Positions 44,075-54,719 of a stretch of 64,000 nucleotides of DNA are shown here, piece after piece. The position numbers and the translations under genes are program-made. Under the pieces are notes generated by a model, which was given only the letters and a program-made list of their open reading frames with translations, searched no databases and was not told the DNA's origin. The stretch is taken from positions 550,891 to 614,890 of the forward strand of contig NZ_NOWF01000001.1 in the NCBI RefSeq assembly GCF_002245355.1, given 5' to 3'. This stretch comes from Paludifilum halophilum. Its GTDB lineage: Bacteria; Bacillota; Bacilli; Thermoactinomycetales; DSM-45169. Numbering within the stretch: position 1 is the first letter of the stretch; every line of letters begins with the position of its first letter.

Positions 44075-45022
44075 TCACCAACAGTCGATCTCCCAGAGAA
44101 AGCGCCGCCATAAGGGGACCGTCCGGATGATCCTCCGAAGATGAGGCAACGTTTTTTCCTTGCGGTAACCCGGTTTTTTCCTGATCAATCCCGACAATTC
44201 CCGGTAGAATTCATTGGGGAAACCCAGTAGTACGGTCAGCAATCGTTTTTCCAGCGAGGATAGGGGTCGAATCGATTCATAAGTACCCACCACTTCCCGG
44301 AAGACCTGTAAATCCCAGTTGTGCTCACACATCCCCCGGGACAAAAGTTGCCACAGATCCCCCACCTGACCATCATAATCGGCAGTTTCAAAATCGATCA
44401 ACCACGGACCACCGGTCCGATCCAGCAAAACATTGTGACTCGCCAGATCCCGATGGGTCAAAAAACGGCATCCTCTTTCCCAGCGAATCCATTCCTCCCA
44501 GGGAAGCTGATCCAGGCGGTTCCAGGCTTCCTCACCCAACCGGTAAAATCGGAAGCCATAACGGCGAAGCAAATGACCCGCCTCCCCCGGAATATCTCTT
44601 CGCTCTTTCCATAACTTGAAAAAATCGCGAAGCCGGGAATCGAGCCGGTCGGATAACAAAAAGGCGGCTTCGCGGCAGGCCGGCGTAAACAATCCCTTTC
44701 CGGCCCGGTGGAAATGAGCCAACAAACCGGCTGTACGGACAAGCTCCTCTTTCCTCCGGTAGCTGGCCGTCTGCCCGTTCACCCACTCAGTGAATATCCA
44801 GCGATATCCATCTGTTCGGAAAACCGGCATCCGCTGAAACCCCCGAATTCTTAATTCCCGATCCACCCGGCTCCACCAGAGGAGGTGTTCGGGACGACGG
44901 ACCGGTTTTACGACCCAGTTCCCCCGCCGGGTGATGAGAAGCCGGCTTCGCTGCAGCGAAACCATTTCAGTAATCGATGCCCCTAAAGCCCGCTCCCACT
45001 GACCTTTCTCTCTGGGATCCAT
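44075..45022 (-). CDS. Spore-coat kinase-like protein (CotS/YsxE family)
   Basis: 315 residues, aminoglycoside-phosphotransferase fold. Catalytic loop FLTHRDLASHNVLLD and metal Asp in WLIDFETADYDG are intact, so it could bind ATP. It resembles YsxE/CotS-type proteins, which associate with the spore coat. In B. subtilis ysxE follows spoVID; here the gene follows a LysM spore-coat protein. ATG 45022 is preferred to TTG 45028 because GGGAGG lies six bases before it. Substrate unknown. Confidence 0.75.
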   Translation of the reverse strand: MDPREKGQWERALGASITEMVSLQRSRLLITRRGNWVVKPVRRPEHLLWWSRVDRELRIRGFQRMPVFRTDGYRWIFTEWVNGQTASYRRKEELVRTAGLLAHFHRAGKGLFTPACREAAFLLSDRLDSRLRDFFKLWKERRDIPGEAGHLLRRYGFRFYRLGEEAWNRLDQLPWEEWIRWERGCRFLTHRDLASHNVLLDRTGGPWLIDFETADYDGQVGDLWQLLSRGMCEHNWDLQVFREVVGTYESIRPLSSLEKRLLTVLLGFPNEFYRELSGLIRKKPGYRKEKTLPHLRRIIRTVPLWRRFLWEIDCW

Positions 45023-45055
45023 CCCCAACCTCCCTTCGAGCGGATGGTCCGGACG

Positions 45056-45937
45056 TTAATCCTCCGCCGAACTGCTTTCTTCATCTTCAAAAGCAGGCAT
45101 CGGAGGTAAGGAGGAAGAAGGCGGTTTCGTTCCCTGGGAATCTCCCGGATCAGACACCGGAGAATTCGGCTCCGGCTGAATGTCCATGCCGTAGCCCCCT
45201 GGTATCGGCTGATTTACCGGTGATCCCGGCGAATAGAAACCTCCGCCGCCTGTCGGCTGTTCCGCACTTCCCGGGTCGTATCCATCAGACCCGCAAGGAC
45301 CACAGGGGTTGGAAAAACCTCCCGGAGCCGGCATCATCGGAAAGAAGGCTCCTCCGTATCCAGGCATCATCGGCATAAAAGCCTCATATCCGGGTATCAT
45401 GGGCATTCCCGGCATTCCGGGCGGATACATCTCCGACGGAGGGATTCCCCCTGGAGGTCCAGGGGCATATCCGGGCATCGGGGGCATCGGCATCCCGGGT
45501 CCATATTCCGGGCCTTGGAACATCGGCGGCATCGGAGTCTCCGGATATTGGGGAACTCCGGGCATCGGGGACATTGGAGTCTCAGGATATCGGGGAGCTT
45601 CAGGCATCGGCGGCATCATCGGAGAATAAGGATCCGGCCACTCCCTGTCTTCCTGGCTCGACTCCCGGGAGAGATCTTCTTCGAACGGACCTGGATCAGA
45701 TATTCCCTCCATTTGCGGCGAATCCGGTGACTCCCCCATTGCAAAAGCCTCTTCCTGCTTCGTTTCAGACACCTTGACCTTCCCCGTGGGAATACGCACC
45801 TTTAATCCGTCTTTCATACATTCGGCATCCTCGATGTGAGGATTCGCATCCATCAGTTTCTGTAAAGAGATATCATAGCGCTGGGCGATTTTCCATAGCG
45901 TATCCCCCGACTGCACCACGTGAAGTTTCAATCTCAT
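45056..45937 (-). CDS. safA: SafA-like LysM spore coat assembly protein
   Basis: 293 residues. A single N-terminal LysM domain (LHVVQSGDTLWKIAQRYDIS...) is followed by a Pro/Met/Gly-rich low-complexity body with near repeats such as PRYPETPMSPM and PQYPETPMPPM (14-residue period, about 45520-45620). B. subtilis SafA has an N-terminal LysM followed by a long repetitive tail that assembles the inner coat at the cortex. Location near yebC also fits safA. ATG 45937 has GAGGGAGG. The tail sequence itself is not conserved with SafA, so the symbol is tentative. Confidence 0.7.
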   Translation of the reverse strand: MRLKLHVVQSGDTLWKIAQRYDISLQKLMDANPHIEDAECMKDGLKVRIPTGKVKVSETKQEEAFAMGESPDSPQMEGISDPGPFEEDLSRESSQEDREWPDPYSPMMPPMPEAPRYPETPMSPMPGVPQYPETPMPPMFQGPEYGPGMPMPPMPGYAPGPPGGIPPSEMYPPGMPGMPMIPGYEAFMPMMPGYGGAFFPMMPAPGGFSNPCGPCGSDGYDPGSAEQPTGGGGFYSPGSPVNQPIPGGYGMDIQPEPNSPVSDPGDSQGTKPPSSSLPPMPAFEDEESSSAED

Positions 45938-46235
45938 TCCCTCCCTCAAAAAGCCATACGTTTTATGTATATGCGCCCATCACCCATTTGCCCACCTTGG
46001 ATATGGAAAAGATGATGAAGAAATCCGGTTGACGAAGGAGAGGGCAAACAGTATGGTAAGCATGAGAATGGGCGTTTCGACATGATGATCCGAAACGGTC
46101 CACTTTATAAGCCTTTCACTCCTCTCGCAACCGCCTCTTCCCGGAGACATTACCAATAACACGGCTCCGACCAACCTACAGTGTTTTCAGACAATCTTGA
46201 TCCTGTTTCGACTTTTTCCAGTAAAGGAGACTGCC

Positions 46236-47048
46236 ATGAAAATCAAAGGAAGACTGATTTGGATCACCTTCAGTTTTCTCGCTGTCGCCTCTCTGATCAT
46301 CCTAGCCATCGGATTCGGACTCGCCGTGACAGAAGTGACAGGACCTTCCACCCCATCTCCGGATTCCCGGAACCCGTCGGATACGGATGAAACCCGGGGG
46401 ATGGAGAAGGATCTGCTCCTCGGTTTGGGAGACTCCTTGACCCGGGGAACCGGGGATACAAACGGACAAGGATACTTCGAGCGGGTTCACCAGTCCCTGC
46501 GGGAAAAAAATCGTGGGATCAGCGCCGTCAACCTCGGGATTAAGGGCCAAACCTCCGAAGACCTGACAAAACAAATCCAACAGGACCGGGTCCAAAGACT
46601 TTTGAAAGAATCCCGCTGGATCACCGTTACCATCGGGGGCAACGATCTTTTCCGCGGCAGTGGATCACTGGAAAAGATCGATCTTGAAAAAGCGGAAAAC
46701 ACTCGCCAAGCCTATGAAAAAAATTTGCAGTCCATCTTATCCGACATCCGCGAACAAAACCCCGATGCCCCTGTTTTCCTGTTCGGATTGTACAATCCCT
46801 TCGGTCATTTGGAGGACAGTGAAAAAACCTCGGCTTTGGTCACGGAGTGGAACCAAACCATCCGGGCGGTGTCTCAGGAATATACCAAAGTCGTTGTCGT
46901 TCCCATAGACGACATCTTCCAGCTGAATCCGGAAAAATATTTGTACAGCGATCATTTTCATCCGAATGAAAAAGGCTATGCATTCATGTCTCAACGGTTG
47001 ATGCAAGCGATGCAAGTGGACGGGGAGGGATCCGTCAATGGCGGGTAA
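46236..47048 (+). CDS. Membrane-anchored SGNH/GDSL hydrolase
   Basis: 270 residues. An N-terminal helix (ITFSFLAVASLIILAIGFGL) anchors an extracytoplasmic SGNH esterase. Block I GLGDSLTRGTG has the Ser, block III IGGNDLF the Asn, block V YSDHFHPNEKGY the Asp and His. It is like B. subtilis YpmR-type lipases; substrate unknown. ATG 46236 follows AAAGGAGA. It overlaps the ABC gene by eleven bases, so the three genes 46236-48955 are one operon. Confidence 0.85.
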   Translation: MKIKGRLIWITFSFLAVASLIILAIGFGLAVTEVTGPSTPSPDSRNPSDTDETRGMEKDLLLGLGDSLTRGTGDTNGQGYFERVHQSLREKNRGISAVNLGIKGQTSEDLTKQIQQDRVQRLLKESRWITVTIGGNDLFRGSGSLEKIDLEKAENTRQAYEKNLQSILSDIREQNPDAPVFLFGLYNPFGHLEDSEKTSALVTEWNQTIRAVSQEYTKVVVVPIDDIFQLNPEKYLYSDHFHPNEKGYAFMSQRLMQAMQVDGEGSVNGG

Positions 47049-47970
47049 AGAAAAATATCCGGTATTGTCCGTGGAAGATTTGAGCAAACAGATCGGTAAA
47101 AGGGAAATCGTTCGAGATATCCGGTTCGAAGTGGGACAAGGGGAGATTTTCGGCTTTCTCGGGCCCAACGGAGCGGGTAAGACAACCACCATCCGCATGC
47201 TGGTCGGTCTCATCCGCCCCACCCGAGGAAAGGTGAACATTGCCGGATACGATTTGAAACGGGATTACCTGAAGGCCATCCGCAACGTCGGCTGTATCGT
47301 GGAAAATCCGGAAATGTACCCGTTCCTGACCGGGCGGGAAAATCTGGAGATGTTCGCCCGCATGGAAGGAAAAGTGTCCCCGAAACGAATCAAAGAAGTG
47401 GTGGAACTGGTGGAAATGGACCAGCGCATCGATGATGCGGTTAAAACATATTCCCTGGGAATGCGGCAACGCCTCGGCATCGCTCAGGCTCTGCTGGGAG
47501 AACCCCAACTGTTGATTCTGGACGAGCCCACTAATGGCTTGGACCCCGCCGGCATCCGGGAAATGCGCCAGTTTATCCAACGACTGGCCCGGGAAAAGGG
47601 AATCAGTATCTTCATCTCCAGCCATATCCTGCATGAAGTGCAACGGATCTGCGACCGGGTCGCCATTATCAACCGGGGAACCGTTATCCGGACAGGCCCC
47701 GTCAGTCGGCTGTTGGAGGGAGACTCTCCGGTTCAATGGCGGTTGGATCCTCCGGATCAGGGGATGGATATTTTGCAGTCTCTTTCCGGGGTTACCACCG
47801 TCGAGCGATCCACGGAACACGATATCCTCACACATATGCCGGAGGAAAAAATCAGCGAAGCCAACCAACGTCTGCTGGAAGCCGGAGTGCGCGTCACGGC
47901 CATCCGTCAACAACATCCAACTCTGGAGGATATCTTTCTCCAGATGACGGAGGAGGATCCGATTGCATAA
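47038..47970 (+). CDS. ABC-2 type exporter ATPase
   Basis: 310 residues, BcrA/YtrB-like. Walker A LGPNGAGKTTT, signature YSLGMRQRLGIAQ, Walker B LLILDEPTNGLDPAG and H-loop SSHILHE are complete. The extra C-terminal 90 residues are usual for this group. It should power export of a peptide, drug or lipid with the next gene. ATG 47038 has GGGAGGG upstream. Confidence 0.9.
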   Translation: MAGKEKYPVLSVEDLSKQIGKREIVRDIRFEVGQGEIFGFLGPNGAGKTTTIRMLVGLIRPTRGKVNIAGYDLKRDYLKAIRNVGCIVENPEMYPFLTGRENLEMFARMEGKVSPKRIKEVVELVEMDQRIDDAVKTYSLGMRQRLGIAQALLGEPQLLILDEPTNGLDPAGIREMRQFIQRLAREKGISIFISSHILHEVQRICDRVAIINRGTVIRTGPVSRLLEGDSPVQWRLDPPDQGMDILQSLSGVTTVERSTEHDILTHMPEEKISEANQRLLEAGVRVTAIRQQHPTLEDIFLQMTEEDPIA

Positions 47971-48955
47971 CTGGGTCAGTCTGATCTATAACGAACTGTT
48001 AAAAATGATTAAGAAAAAGCGTGTCCGGGTAATTCTCCTGATCGTTGTCGCCTTGATTCCCATTTTTACCTATGCCCAATACCGGACCGTTCAGACCACG
48101 ATCGAACAGCTGGGAACATCGGATTGGCGAACCGTGTTGCAACAGCAGATCATCGACAGTCAAAACCGGCTCTCTTCCAGCCGGTTGCCGGATGAATGGA
48201 GAGAGTCTCTCAAGTTGAATATCCAACAACAGCAATACTACCTGGATCACGACATCAATCCCGCCGCACCGGGAGCTCCCACCTTCGCCCGGGAATTTGT
48301 CGAAGAATCGGTCTCTCTATTCCTTCCGCTTTTAGTGGTCGTCGTTGCTTCGGATATCGTCTCCTCCGAGCATGCCGGAGGAACGATCAAACTGCTTCTT
48401 ACCCGTCCGGTGCGACGATGGCGAATCCTTCTGAGTAAATACCTGGCTCTGATTCTGCTCGTCTCCTTTATCGTGACCGCCACTGCCGTATTGGCCATTT
48501 TGATTTCCGGCGTCATCTTCGGTTACTCCGGTTGGAATATGCCCGTTCTCACCGGTTTTTCACAACAGAACGGAGAGCTAGTCACGGACCATGTTCATCT
48601 CATCCCGCAGTGGAAATATCTTCTGATGGGATACGGATTGGCCTGGTTCGCCTGTGCCGCTGTAGCCACCCTCTCCTTCATGGTATCCGTACTGGTGCGA
48701 AGTACCGCCGCCAGCATGGGGGTGATGTTGGCGGCCTTGATCTCGGGTAACCTGCTCACCCAGTTGGCTCCGACCTGGACTGCGCTCAAGTATCTGGCAT
48801 TTACCAACCTCCGTCTGACGGATTACCTCTCCGGGTCGTCGACCATGATCGAAGGGATGACTCTCCCCTTCTCCCTGGCGGTATTAACCGTCTGGTCCTT
48901 GGCGGCCTTGGCAGTCGCTTTCACGGTATTTACCCGGAACGACGTATTGGCTTGA
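47963..48955 (+). CDS. ABC-2 type exporter permease
   Basis: 330 residues. A first helix, a long extracellular loop rich in Gln (about 35-100) and five more helices. [28 protein letters not shown] is the typical ABC-2 amphipathic signature. TTG 47963 with GGAGGAGG upstream overlaps the ATPase stop. Substrate unknown; the SGNH hydrolase in the operon suggests an envelope-related cargo, which is inference. Confidence 0.88.
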   Translation: MHNWVSLIYNELLKMIKKKRVRVILLIVVALIPIFTYAQYRTVQTTIEQLGTSDWRTVLQQQIIDSQNRLSSSRLPDEWRESLKLNIQQQQYYLDHDINPAAPGAPTFAREFVEESVSLFLPLLVVVVASDIVSSEHAGGTIKLLLTRPVRRWRILLSKYLALILLVSFIVTATAVLAILISGVIFGYSGWNMPVLTGFSQQNGELVTDHVHLIPQWKYLLMGYGLAWFACAAVATLSFMVSVLVRSTAASMGVMLAALISGNLLTQLAPTWTALKYLAFTNLRLTDYLSGSSTMIEGMTLPFSLAVLTVWSLAALAVAFTVFTRNDVLA

Positions 48956-49070
48956 GCTGAGCCGACCGAAAAGGAGATTGACCGCAGCCAAAACGGGGAA
49001 TATACTGAGGAACTATCGTCTATTATCGATCAACCATTACCACCAAGGATGCAGAAAGGAAGGAACTTTT

Positions 49071-50480
49071 ATGTCCAAACAACAGATCGGCGTTATCGGA
49101 CTGGCCGTCATGGGAAAGAATCTAGCCCTCAACATCGAGTCAAAAGGCTTTTCCATTTCCGTCTATAACCGCTCTGCGGAGAAAACGGAGCTATTCGTGA
49201 AAGAGGCGGAAGGAAAGAAGATTCTCGGCACTTACAGCCTTGAAGAGTTCGTTCAATCCCTGGAATCTCCCCGCAAAATCCTGTTAATGGTAAAGGCCGG
49301 CGAAGCGACCGATCAAACCATTCAACAACTGAAGCCTTATCTGGAACCGGGCGATATCCTGATCGACGGCGGCAACGCCTTTTTCGAGGATACGATCCGG
49401 CGGACAAGGGAGCTGGAGGCGGAGGGTTTCCGCTTCATCGGAACCGGTGTCTCCGGTGGGGAAGAGGGAGCTTTGAAAGGCCCTTCGATCATGCCCGGCG
49501 GCCAAAAAAGCGCCTTTGAGGCAGTGGAACCGATTTTGACTGCCATCGCCGCCAAAGTGGACGGGGATCCTTGTACCACTTACATCGGACCTGACGGAGC
49601 GGGCCATTATGTGAAAATGGTGCACAACGGCATTGAATACGGCGATATGCAGCTCATTTGTGAGGCCTACCACCTGATGAAAGATGTCCTCGGCCTTTCC
49701 AATGAGGAACTGCATCAAGTCTTTTCCGAATGGAACCGGGGAGAGCTTGACAGCTACCTGATCGAAATCACGGCGGACATCTTCACCAAAATCGACCCGG
49801 AGACCGGCCAACACCTGGTGGATCTTATTCTGGATACCGCCGGCCAAAAAGGGACGGGGAAGTGGACCAGCCAGAGCGCTCTCAACTTGGGCGTACCCCT
49901 GTCCATTATCACCCAATCCGTCTTCTCCCGTTTCCTGTCTGCAATGAAAGAGGAGCGAAAACAAGCGGCCCGTCATCTTACCGGGCCCCAACCCGATATC
50001 TCCTCTGAAGAAAAGGCAAGGTGGATTGAAGCGATCCGCCAGGCCCTCTACGCCAGTAAAATCTGCTCTTATGCCCAGGGTTTCGCCCAAATGCGAGCCG
50101 CCTCGGAAGAGTACGGCTGGAACCTGGACTACGGCAGTATCGCCATGATTTTCCGCGGCGGCTGTATCATTCGGGCCCGCTTTCTGCAAAACATCAAGGA
50201 GGCCTACGACAAAAATCCGGCACTGACCAACCTTCTACTCGATCCTTCCTTCAAAAACGTGATGGAAAAGTACCAGAACGCCTGGCGGGAAGTGGTTGCT
50301 CTCGCCGTCAGCCGCGGAATCCCGGTTCCGGGTATGTCCGGCGCTCTCGCCTACTTCGACAGCTACCGCAACCCGCGCCTCCCGGCGAACCTCCTTCAGG
50401 CCCAGCGAGACTATTTCGGCGCCCACACCTACCAACGGGTGGACAAGGAAGGAACCTTCCACACCGAATGGTTGGAATAA
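49071..50480 (+). CDS. gnd: 6-phosphogluconate dehydrogenase (decarboxylating)
   Basis: 469 residues, full length. It makes ribulose-5-phosphate and NADPH in the pentose phosphate pathway. [16 protein letters not shown] is the cofactor site (NRSAEKT suggests NADP), [19 protein letters not shown] and [13 protein letters not shown] hold substrate and catalytic Lys/Asn residues. ATG 49071 follows AAAGGAAGG. Transcribed alone and ends at a strong palindromic terminator. Confidence 0.95.
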   Translation: MSKQQIGVIGLAVMGKNLALNIESKGFSISVYNRSAEKTELFVKEAEGKKILGTYSLEEFVQSLESPRKILLMVKAGEATDQTIQQLKPYLEPGDILIDGGNAFFEDTIRRTRELEAEGFRFIGTGVSGGEEGALKGPSIMPGGQKSAFEAVEPILTAIAAKVDGDPCTTYIGPDGAGHYVKMVHNGIEYGDMQLICEAYHLMKDVLGLSNEELHQVFSEWNRGELDSYLIEITADIFTKIDPETGQHLVDLILDTAGQKGTGKWTSQSALNLGVPLSIITQSVFSRFLSAMKEERKQAARHLTGPQPDISSEEKARWIEAIRQALYASKICSYAQGFAQMRAASEEYGWNLDYGSIAMIFRGGCIIRARFLQNIKEAYDKNPALTNLLLDPSFKNVMEKYQNAWREVVALAVSRGIPVPGMSGALAYFDSYRNPRLPANLLQAQRDYFGAHTYQRVDKEGTFHTEWLE

Positions 50481-50500
50481 CGAATAGCTGTGTTTTTAAA

Positions 50501-50550
50501 AAAGAGAAAACGGCCCGCTGGTCAGACCAGCGAACCGTTTTCTCTTTCTC
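50501..50550. terminator. Bidirectional terminator between gnd and ilvE
   Basis: Arms GAGAAAACGG (50504-50513) and CCGTTTTCTC (50535-50544) enclose CGCTGGTC/GACCAGCG. A-rich upstream and T-rich downstream. Confidence 0.92.
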
Positions 50551-51502
50551 AATATACCGGTTCTGCTTTACTGGTGGAGGAGTGGGAAGGTTTTTCCGCT
50601 TCCAGCTCCATTTTTTTGCTCTCCGGGTACACTTGGACACCATCCACAGTGACCAGTTTCCGAAATTCTTTTCGGAGATGCCGGCTGATCGATCCCGGTT
50701 GACCGTTGCCGATAGGGCGACCATCCACTTCCACGACGGCGATCACTTCGGCGGCGGTGCCGGTGAGAAAACATTCGTCAGCGATATAGACATCATGACG
50801 GGTGAAGGGTTGCTCTTTCACTTCATACCCGAGGCGATCGCACAAATCCAGGATCGCCCGCCGGGTGATTCCGTCCAGAGCTCCGACATAGCCCGGCGGG
50901 GTATAGAGGATGCCCCCCTTGGCGATAAAGATATTATCACCGGAACCCTCCGCCACATAACCGTCGGAGTTGAGCATCAGCGCTTCACTGACTCCGGCCT
51001 GGTTAGCCTCGATTTTAACGAGGATATTGTTGAGATAATTGAGGGATTTGATCTTGGGATTGAGAGCGTCGGGAATGTTGCGGCGAGTCGGCACGGTGAT
51101 GATCTTCAGTCCCTGATCATACAGCTTTTGCGGAAACATTTTCACTTGGTCGACGATGATAATCATTTGCGGGTCGGCACACTTGGCCGGATCCAAACAG
51201 AGCTCCCCCTTGCCCCGGGAGACAACCAGACGAATGTAGGCATTGTAAAGCCCGTTCTTCCGGACCGCCTCCACCACTGCTTCCTCCAATTCATCGATGG
51301 AGTGGGGAATGTTCAAGAGGATTGATTTCGCCGAGTCATAAAGACGCTCCAGATGCTCCCGCAACCGGAACACATTGCCCTCGTATACGCGAATCCCTTC
51401 GAAAACGCCATCACCGTAAAGAAATCCGTGATCGAACACAGAAACGGTGGCCTCCGCCTTCCGCCTGTATTCGCCATTCATGTACACCCAACGCTCTTCC
51501 AT
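50549..51502 (-). CDS. ilvE: Branched-chain amino acid aminotransferase
   Basis: 317 residues, PLP fold-type IV. Catalytic Lys in LNPKIKSLNYLNNIL, the EALMLNSDGYVAEGSGDNIF segment and the early GDGVFEGIRVY are as in IlvE. It exchanges amino groups between glutamate and branched-chain keto acids. The frame is open to 51586, inside the riboswitch terminator; ATG 51502 with GGGGGTG upstream starts the conserved part. A 30-residue Ser/Lys-rich tail follows the domain. Control is by the leader described next. Confidence 0.92.
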   Translation of the reverse strand: MEERWVYMNGEYRRKAEATVSVFDHGFLYGDGVFEGIRVYEGNVFRLREHLERLYDSAKSILLNIPHSIDELEEAVVEAVRKNGLYNAYIRLVVSRGKGELCLDPAKCADPQMIIIVDQVKMFPQKLYDQGLKIITVPTRRNIPDALNPKIKSLNYLNNILVKIEANQAGVSEALMLNSDGYVAEGSGDNIFIAKGGILYTPPGYVGALDGITRRAILDLCDRLGYEVKEQPFTRHDVYIADECFLTGTAAEVIAVVEVDGRPIGNGQPGSISRHLRKEFRKLVTVDGVQVYPESKKMELEAEKPSHSSTSKAEPVY

Positions 51503-51534
51503 CACACACGCACCCCCGAAATCGTTATTGAAAT

Positions 51535-51690
51535 AAGAAAAGCCTTCATTGCGCAGGTCGAAGCAAACGATCAGAACCTGCCGCATGAGGCTTTTTTCCC
51601 CACGGTGTACACCGAATCTGGTGTTGATACCACTCGGACCAGTCCAGTCTGAAAGGACTGCGGAACCCTAGGTATCCTCCTGATTGAAGT
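51535..51690 (-). promoter_or_regulatory. ykkC-class (probable ppGpp) riboswitch, upstream of ilvE
   Basis: The - strand leader carries the ykkC core in order: CTAGGGTTCCG (51661-51671), GGTCCGAG (51633-51640), ACGG segments and GGGGAAAAAAGCC (51589-51601). The last part can instead pair into a long terminator (arms AGCCTCATGCGGCAGGT and ACCTGCGCAATGAAGGCT, then TTTTCTT). Subtype 2a of this class senses ppGpp and is known upstream of ilvE-type genes, so ligand ppGpp is likely; PRPP (2b) cannot be excluded without modelling. Confidence 0.85.
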
Positions 51691-51706
51691 GTTCCCAATA
51701 TTTAAT

Positions 51707-52615
51707 TTAACGCTGATTATATGCCTCAGCTTCCCGGTTGTCAACCGGTTGGAAGACATTGATTTTGTCAAAAGTGTAACTGGGATAAGATCCGAACCGG
51801 CGGATTCGGCATTGCCACGCTTCCACCTCTTGAATCGCCTGTTTCATCGACGGATGCTCCAGCTTGGTTTCCGCATCGATAAAAAAATGGTAAGTTCCCA
51901 ATCTCTTTTTGGTCGGTCTCGACTCGATCCGGGACAGATTGACTCCATGCCGGGCAAAGGATTGCAGAACCCGATACAACGCACCGGGAAAATCCGAAGG
52001 AAGAGAGACTAACAGACTGCTCTTCCAGGACGATCCCGGTTCACAGGAGATCTCTTTGCCAACAGCGATGAACCGAGTAAAGTTGTTGGGAACATCCTGA
52101 ATCTCTCTCGCCACGATTTTCAGCCCGTACAATTCGCCGGCACTGCGCGTCCCGACAGCGACCCAGGCCTCACCGGGGTTTTCCTGTACTCGGAGAGCGG
52201 CATCAGCGGTGCTCTCCACATAAGATAGGGCGGCTCGGGGCAGGTGCTTCCGCAGGTACATCTGTGTCTGAGCCAAGGCCTGAGGATGAGACAAGATCCG
52301 GGTAAAGGAGTTTAAAGGCCGGCCGGCCTGGTCCGGGTGAATCATCAGGTACTGGGATATAGGATAGATCAATTCAGCGGTAATGGGCACCTCCACCTGG
52401 TGAATCAGCCAATCGAGGGTCAAATTGACAGAACCTTCGATCGCATTTTCTACAGGAACGACTCCGTACTCACATTCCCCACGGTCCACCGCCGTCAAAA
52501 CATCGGGAATGGAGGAGTAAGGTGTCAATGCCTGGTCATGACCGGGGAAAAGCGCCCGTGCCGCTTCATGGGTAAACGTTCCAACGGGTCCTAAGTAGGC
52601 TACCGGCTCTTTCAT
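51707..52615 (-). CDS. pheA: Prephenate dehydratase
   Basis: 302 residues: catalytic domain (YLGPVGTFTHEAA, VPVENAIEGSVN, and NFTRFIAVGK with the TRF motif) and a C-terminal ACT domain (LLVSLPSDFPGALYRVLQSFARHGVNLSRIESRPTK) for feedback by phenylalanine. It makes phenylpyruvate. Of two adjacent ATGs, 52615 is better spaced from AAAGGAGG. It follows the threonine genes with a 100-base gap. Confidence 0.94.
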   Translation of the reverse strand: MKEPVAYLGPVGTFTHEAARALFPGHDQALTPYSSIPDVLTAVDRGECEYGVVPVENAIEGSVNLTLDWLIHQVEVPITAELIYPISQYLMIHPDQAGRPLNSFTRILSHPQALAQTQMYLRKHLPRAALSYVESTADAALRVQENPGEAWVAVGTRSAGELYGLKIVAREIQDVPNNFTRFIAVGKEISCEPGSSWKSSLLVSLPSDFPGALYRVLQSFARHGVNLSRIESRPTKKRLGTYHFFIDAETKLEHPSMKQAIQEVEAWQCRIRRFGSYPSYTFDKINVFQPVDNREAEAYNQR

Positions 52616-52714
52616 CATTTCCTCCTTTGAAAAAGTACCGCTTGATCCAATCCATCCGGAAACCGTTTCCCGATCATACGGGACATCCCGTTTTCCGGTT
52701 TCAGCGATACCGAT

Positions 52715-53656
52715 TTATAAATTTCCCAATAACGTACTACGGTCCGACTCGTTTGTCAATCCGACTACAGCCCCCCGATCGTATGGACGAAGGATAAAAA
52801 TATCCGCGGGGACGGACAGGTTTTGAAAAACATCCTCCATGTATTCGGAGACCGATTCCGGATCCAGGGTAAAAGCGATTACAGTCGGACCGGCACCGCT
52901 GAGGGCCGCACCGAGAGCTCCGTGCCGGTAAGCACCTTCCAGCATCTCCTGCAATCCCGGGACCAGGGAAAGGCGGTACGGCTGATGAAACCGGTCATTC
53001 ATCCCCACCCGGAGTGCTTCCCAGTTTCCCGTCAACAGAGCGGCTGTCAACAGGTTGGCCCGGCTGCTTCCCAAAACCGCCTCTCCGTGGGTCAAATGTT
53101 CCGGCAGCACATGACGCGCTTCCGAGGTCGCCAAGGAAACCAGGGGCACCGCCGCCACAATAGTCAACGGAGGGGTCTCTGCCTGCAACAGATGGGCGTG
53201 CCGCCCATCCCAAGAGGTGATGACAACCCCTCCGTACAGAGAGGCACCGACATTATCCGGATGTCCTTCGGTTCGGGTCGCCCGCTGTAATAACTCCTCT
53301 CTGCTCCAGGGATTTCCCAGCAGACGGTTGGCAGCGGTCCATCCCGCCACAATGGCGGCGGCACTGCTGCCCAGCCCCCGCATCAAGGGGATATCGCTTT
53401 CAGCTTCCAGGAGCAGGGGCGGCAACCTTCGCCCCTTTTCCCGAAAGGCTTCCCTCATCACCCGGAGAATCAGATTATTGTCATCGAGGTCCACCTGTTC
53501 CAGTACACCCCCCCGGGTTTTCATGCGCATCCGGTCCGAAGGGGAAATCCGCAGGCGCAAAAAACGGTCCACCGCCATTCCCAAAGAATCGAAACCCGAA
53601 CCGAGATTGGCCGTACTTCCGGGAACAACGACTTCAAAGGGTTTCCAACGATCCAT
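52715..53656 (-). CDS. thrB: Homoserine kinase
   Basis: 313 residues, GHMP kinase. [19 protein letters not shown], the ATP loop [16 protein letters not shown] and [12 protein letters not shown] are diagnostic. It phosphorylates homoserine for threonine synthase. ATG 53656 follows GGGAGGG; the ORF continues upstream but without a site. It overlaps the end of thrC. Confidence 0.95.
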   Translation of the reverse strand: MDRWKPFEVVVPGSTANLGSGFDSLGMAVDRFLRLRISPSDRMRMKTRGGVLEQVDLDDNNLILRVMREAFREKGRRLPPLLLEAESDIPLMRGLGSSAAAIVAGWTAANRLLGNPWSREELLQRATRTEGHPDNVGASLYGGVVITSWDGRHAHLLQAETPPLTIVAAVPLVSLATSEARHVLPEHLTHGEAVLGSSRANLLTAALLTGNWEALRVGMNDRFHQPYRLSLVPGLQEMLEGAYRHGALGAALSGAGPTVIAFTLDPESVSEYMEDVFQNLSVPADIFILRPYDRGAVVGLTNESDRSTLLGNL

Positions 53657-54719
53657 GGACGGTGCCCTCCCTGCTGTCAATGGCTTCCCGAACCGCTTCC
53701 CGGTCGCAGGGAAGCTTTTTCGGCTTGACTGTGACGGCATCCATCGCCGTAGACGGGTCTTTCAACCCATTGCCAGTGAGAACACAGACAACCCGTGCTC
53801 CATCCGGGAGCTCATTCGATTGCTTTTGCTTGAACACCCCGGCAACCGAGGCGGCGGAAGCGGGTTCGCAAAAAATCCCCTCCGACCGGGCTAATTCCCG
53901 GTAAGCCTGCAAAATCTCATCATCGGTTACGGTATCCATCCGACCACCGGATTCCACTGCGGCGGCCACCGCCGTTTTCCAACTGGCAGGGTTTCCGATG
54001 CGAATCGCTGTTGCCACCGTCTCCGGATGCTCCACAGGCTCTCCCCGAACGATCGGTGCCGCTCCATCCGCTTCAAATCCCCACATTTGCGGGAGGCGAC
54101 TGCTGCGGGAAGTCTGGTGAAACTCGATGAACCCCTTCCAGTAGGCGGATATATTCCCGGCATTGCCGACGGGAATCGCCAGGATATCCGGAGCTTCCCC
54201 CAACTGTTCACACACCTCGAAGGCCGCTGTCTTTTGTCCCTGAATCCGGTAGGGGTTGACTGAGTTTACCAGGGTGAACCCCTGGTCATCCGCGATCTCC
54301 CGCACCATCTCCAGAGCTTGGTCAAAATTGCCCTCGATCACCAACACTTCGGCTCCGTACACGACGGCTTGAGAAAGCTTGCCCAAGGCGACGCGGTTAT
54401 CCGGTACCACTACGACACAGCGCAAACCCAGACGGGCGGCATAGGCGGCGGCAGAGGCAGAAGTGTTGCCTGTGGAAGCACAAATCACCGCCCGACTGCC
54501 CTCTTCCGCCGCTTTGGCCACAGCCAACACCATCCCCCGATCTTTAAAGGATCCTGTCGGATTCCATCCCTCCATTTTCAGATATAGATCGATTCCCCAG
54601 CGATCGGATAAGACATCGGCACGAATCAGGGGAGTGTTTCCCTCGTGCAGAGTCAGTTGAGGTGTTCGTTGGGTCACTGGTAAAAAGGATCGGTAACGTG
54701 AAATGATTCCGGATTTCAT
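53634..54719 (-). CDS. thrC: Threonine synthase
   Basis: 361 residues, PLP fold-type II. The PLP Lys is in [11 protein letters not shown], the [15 protein letters not shown] loop and [14 protein letters not shown] phosphate site are intact. It makes threonine from O-phosphohomoserine. The start overlaps the hom stop (ATGA), and thrB overlaps its end, so hom-thrC-thrB is a tight operon. Confidence 0.95.
   Translation of the reverse strand: MKSGIISRYRSFLPVTQRTPQLTLHEGNTPLIRADVLSDRWGIDLYLKMEGWNPTGSFKDRGMVLAVAKAAEEGSRAVICASTGNTSASAAAYAARLGLRCVVVVPDNRVALGKLSQAVVYGAEVLVIEGNFDQALEMVREIADDQGFTLVNSVNPYRIQGQKTAAFEVCEQLGEAPDILAIPVGNAGNISAYWKGFIEFHQTSRSSRLPQMWGFEADGAAPIVRGEPVEHPETVATAIRIGNPASWKTAVAAAVESGGRMDTVTDDEILQAYRELARSEGIFCEPASAASVAGVFKQKQSNELPDGARVVCVLTGNGLKDPSTAMDAVTVKPKKLPCDREAVREAIDSREGTVHGSLETL

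Noticed and set aside
45309..45777. Gly/Ile-rich and other + strand ORFs opposite the SafA-like tail
   Set aside because: Mirror of the Pro/Met/Gly repeats; no start signals.
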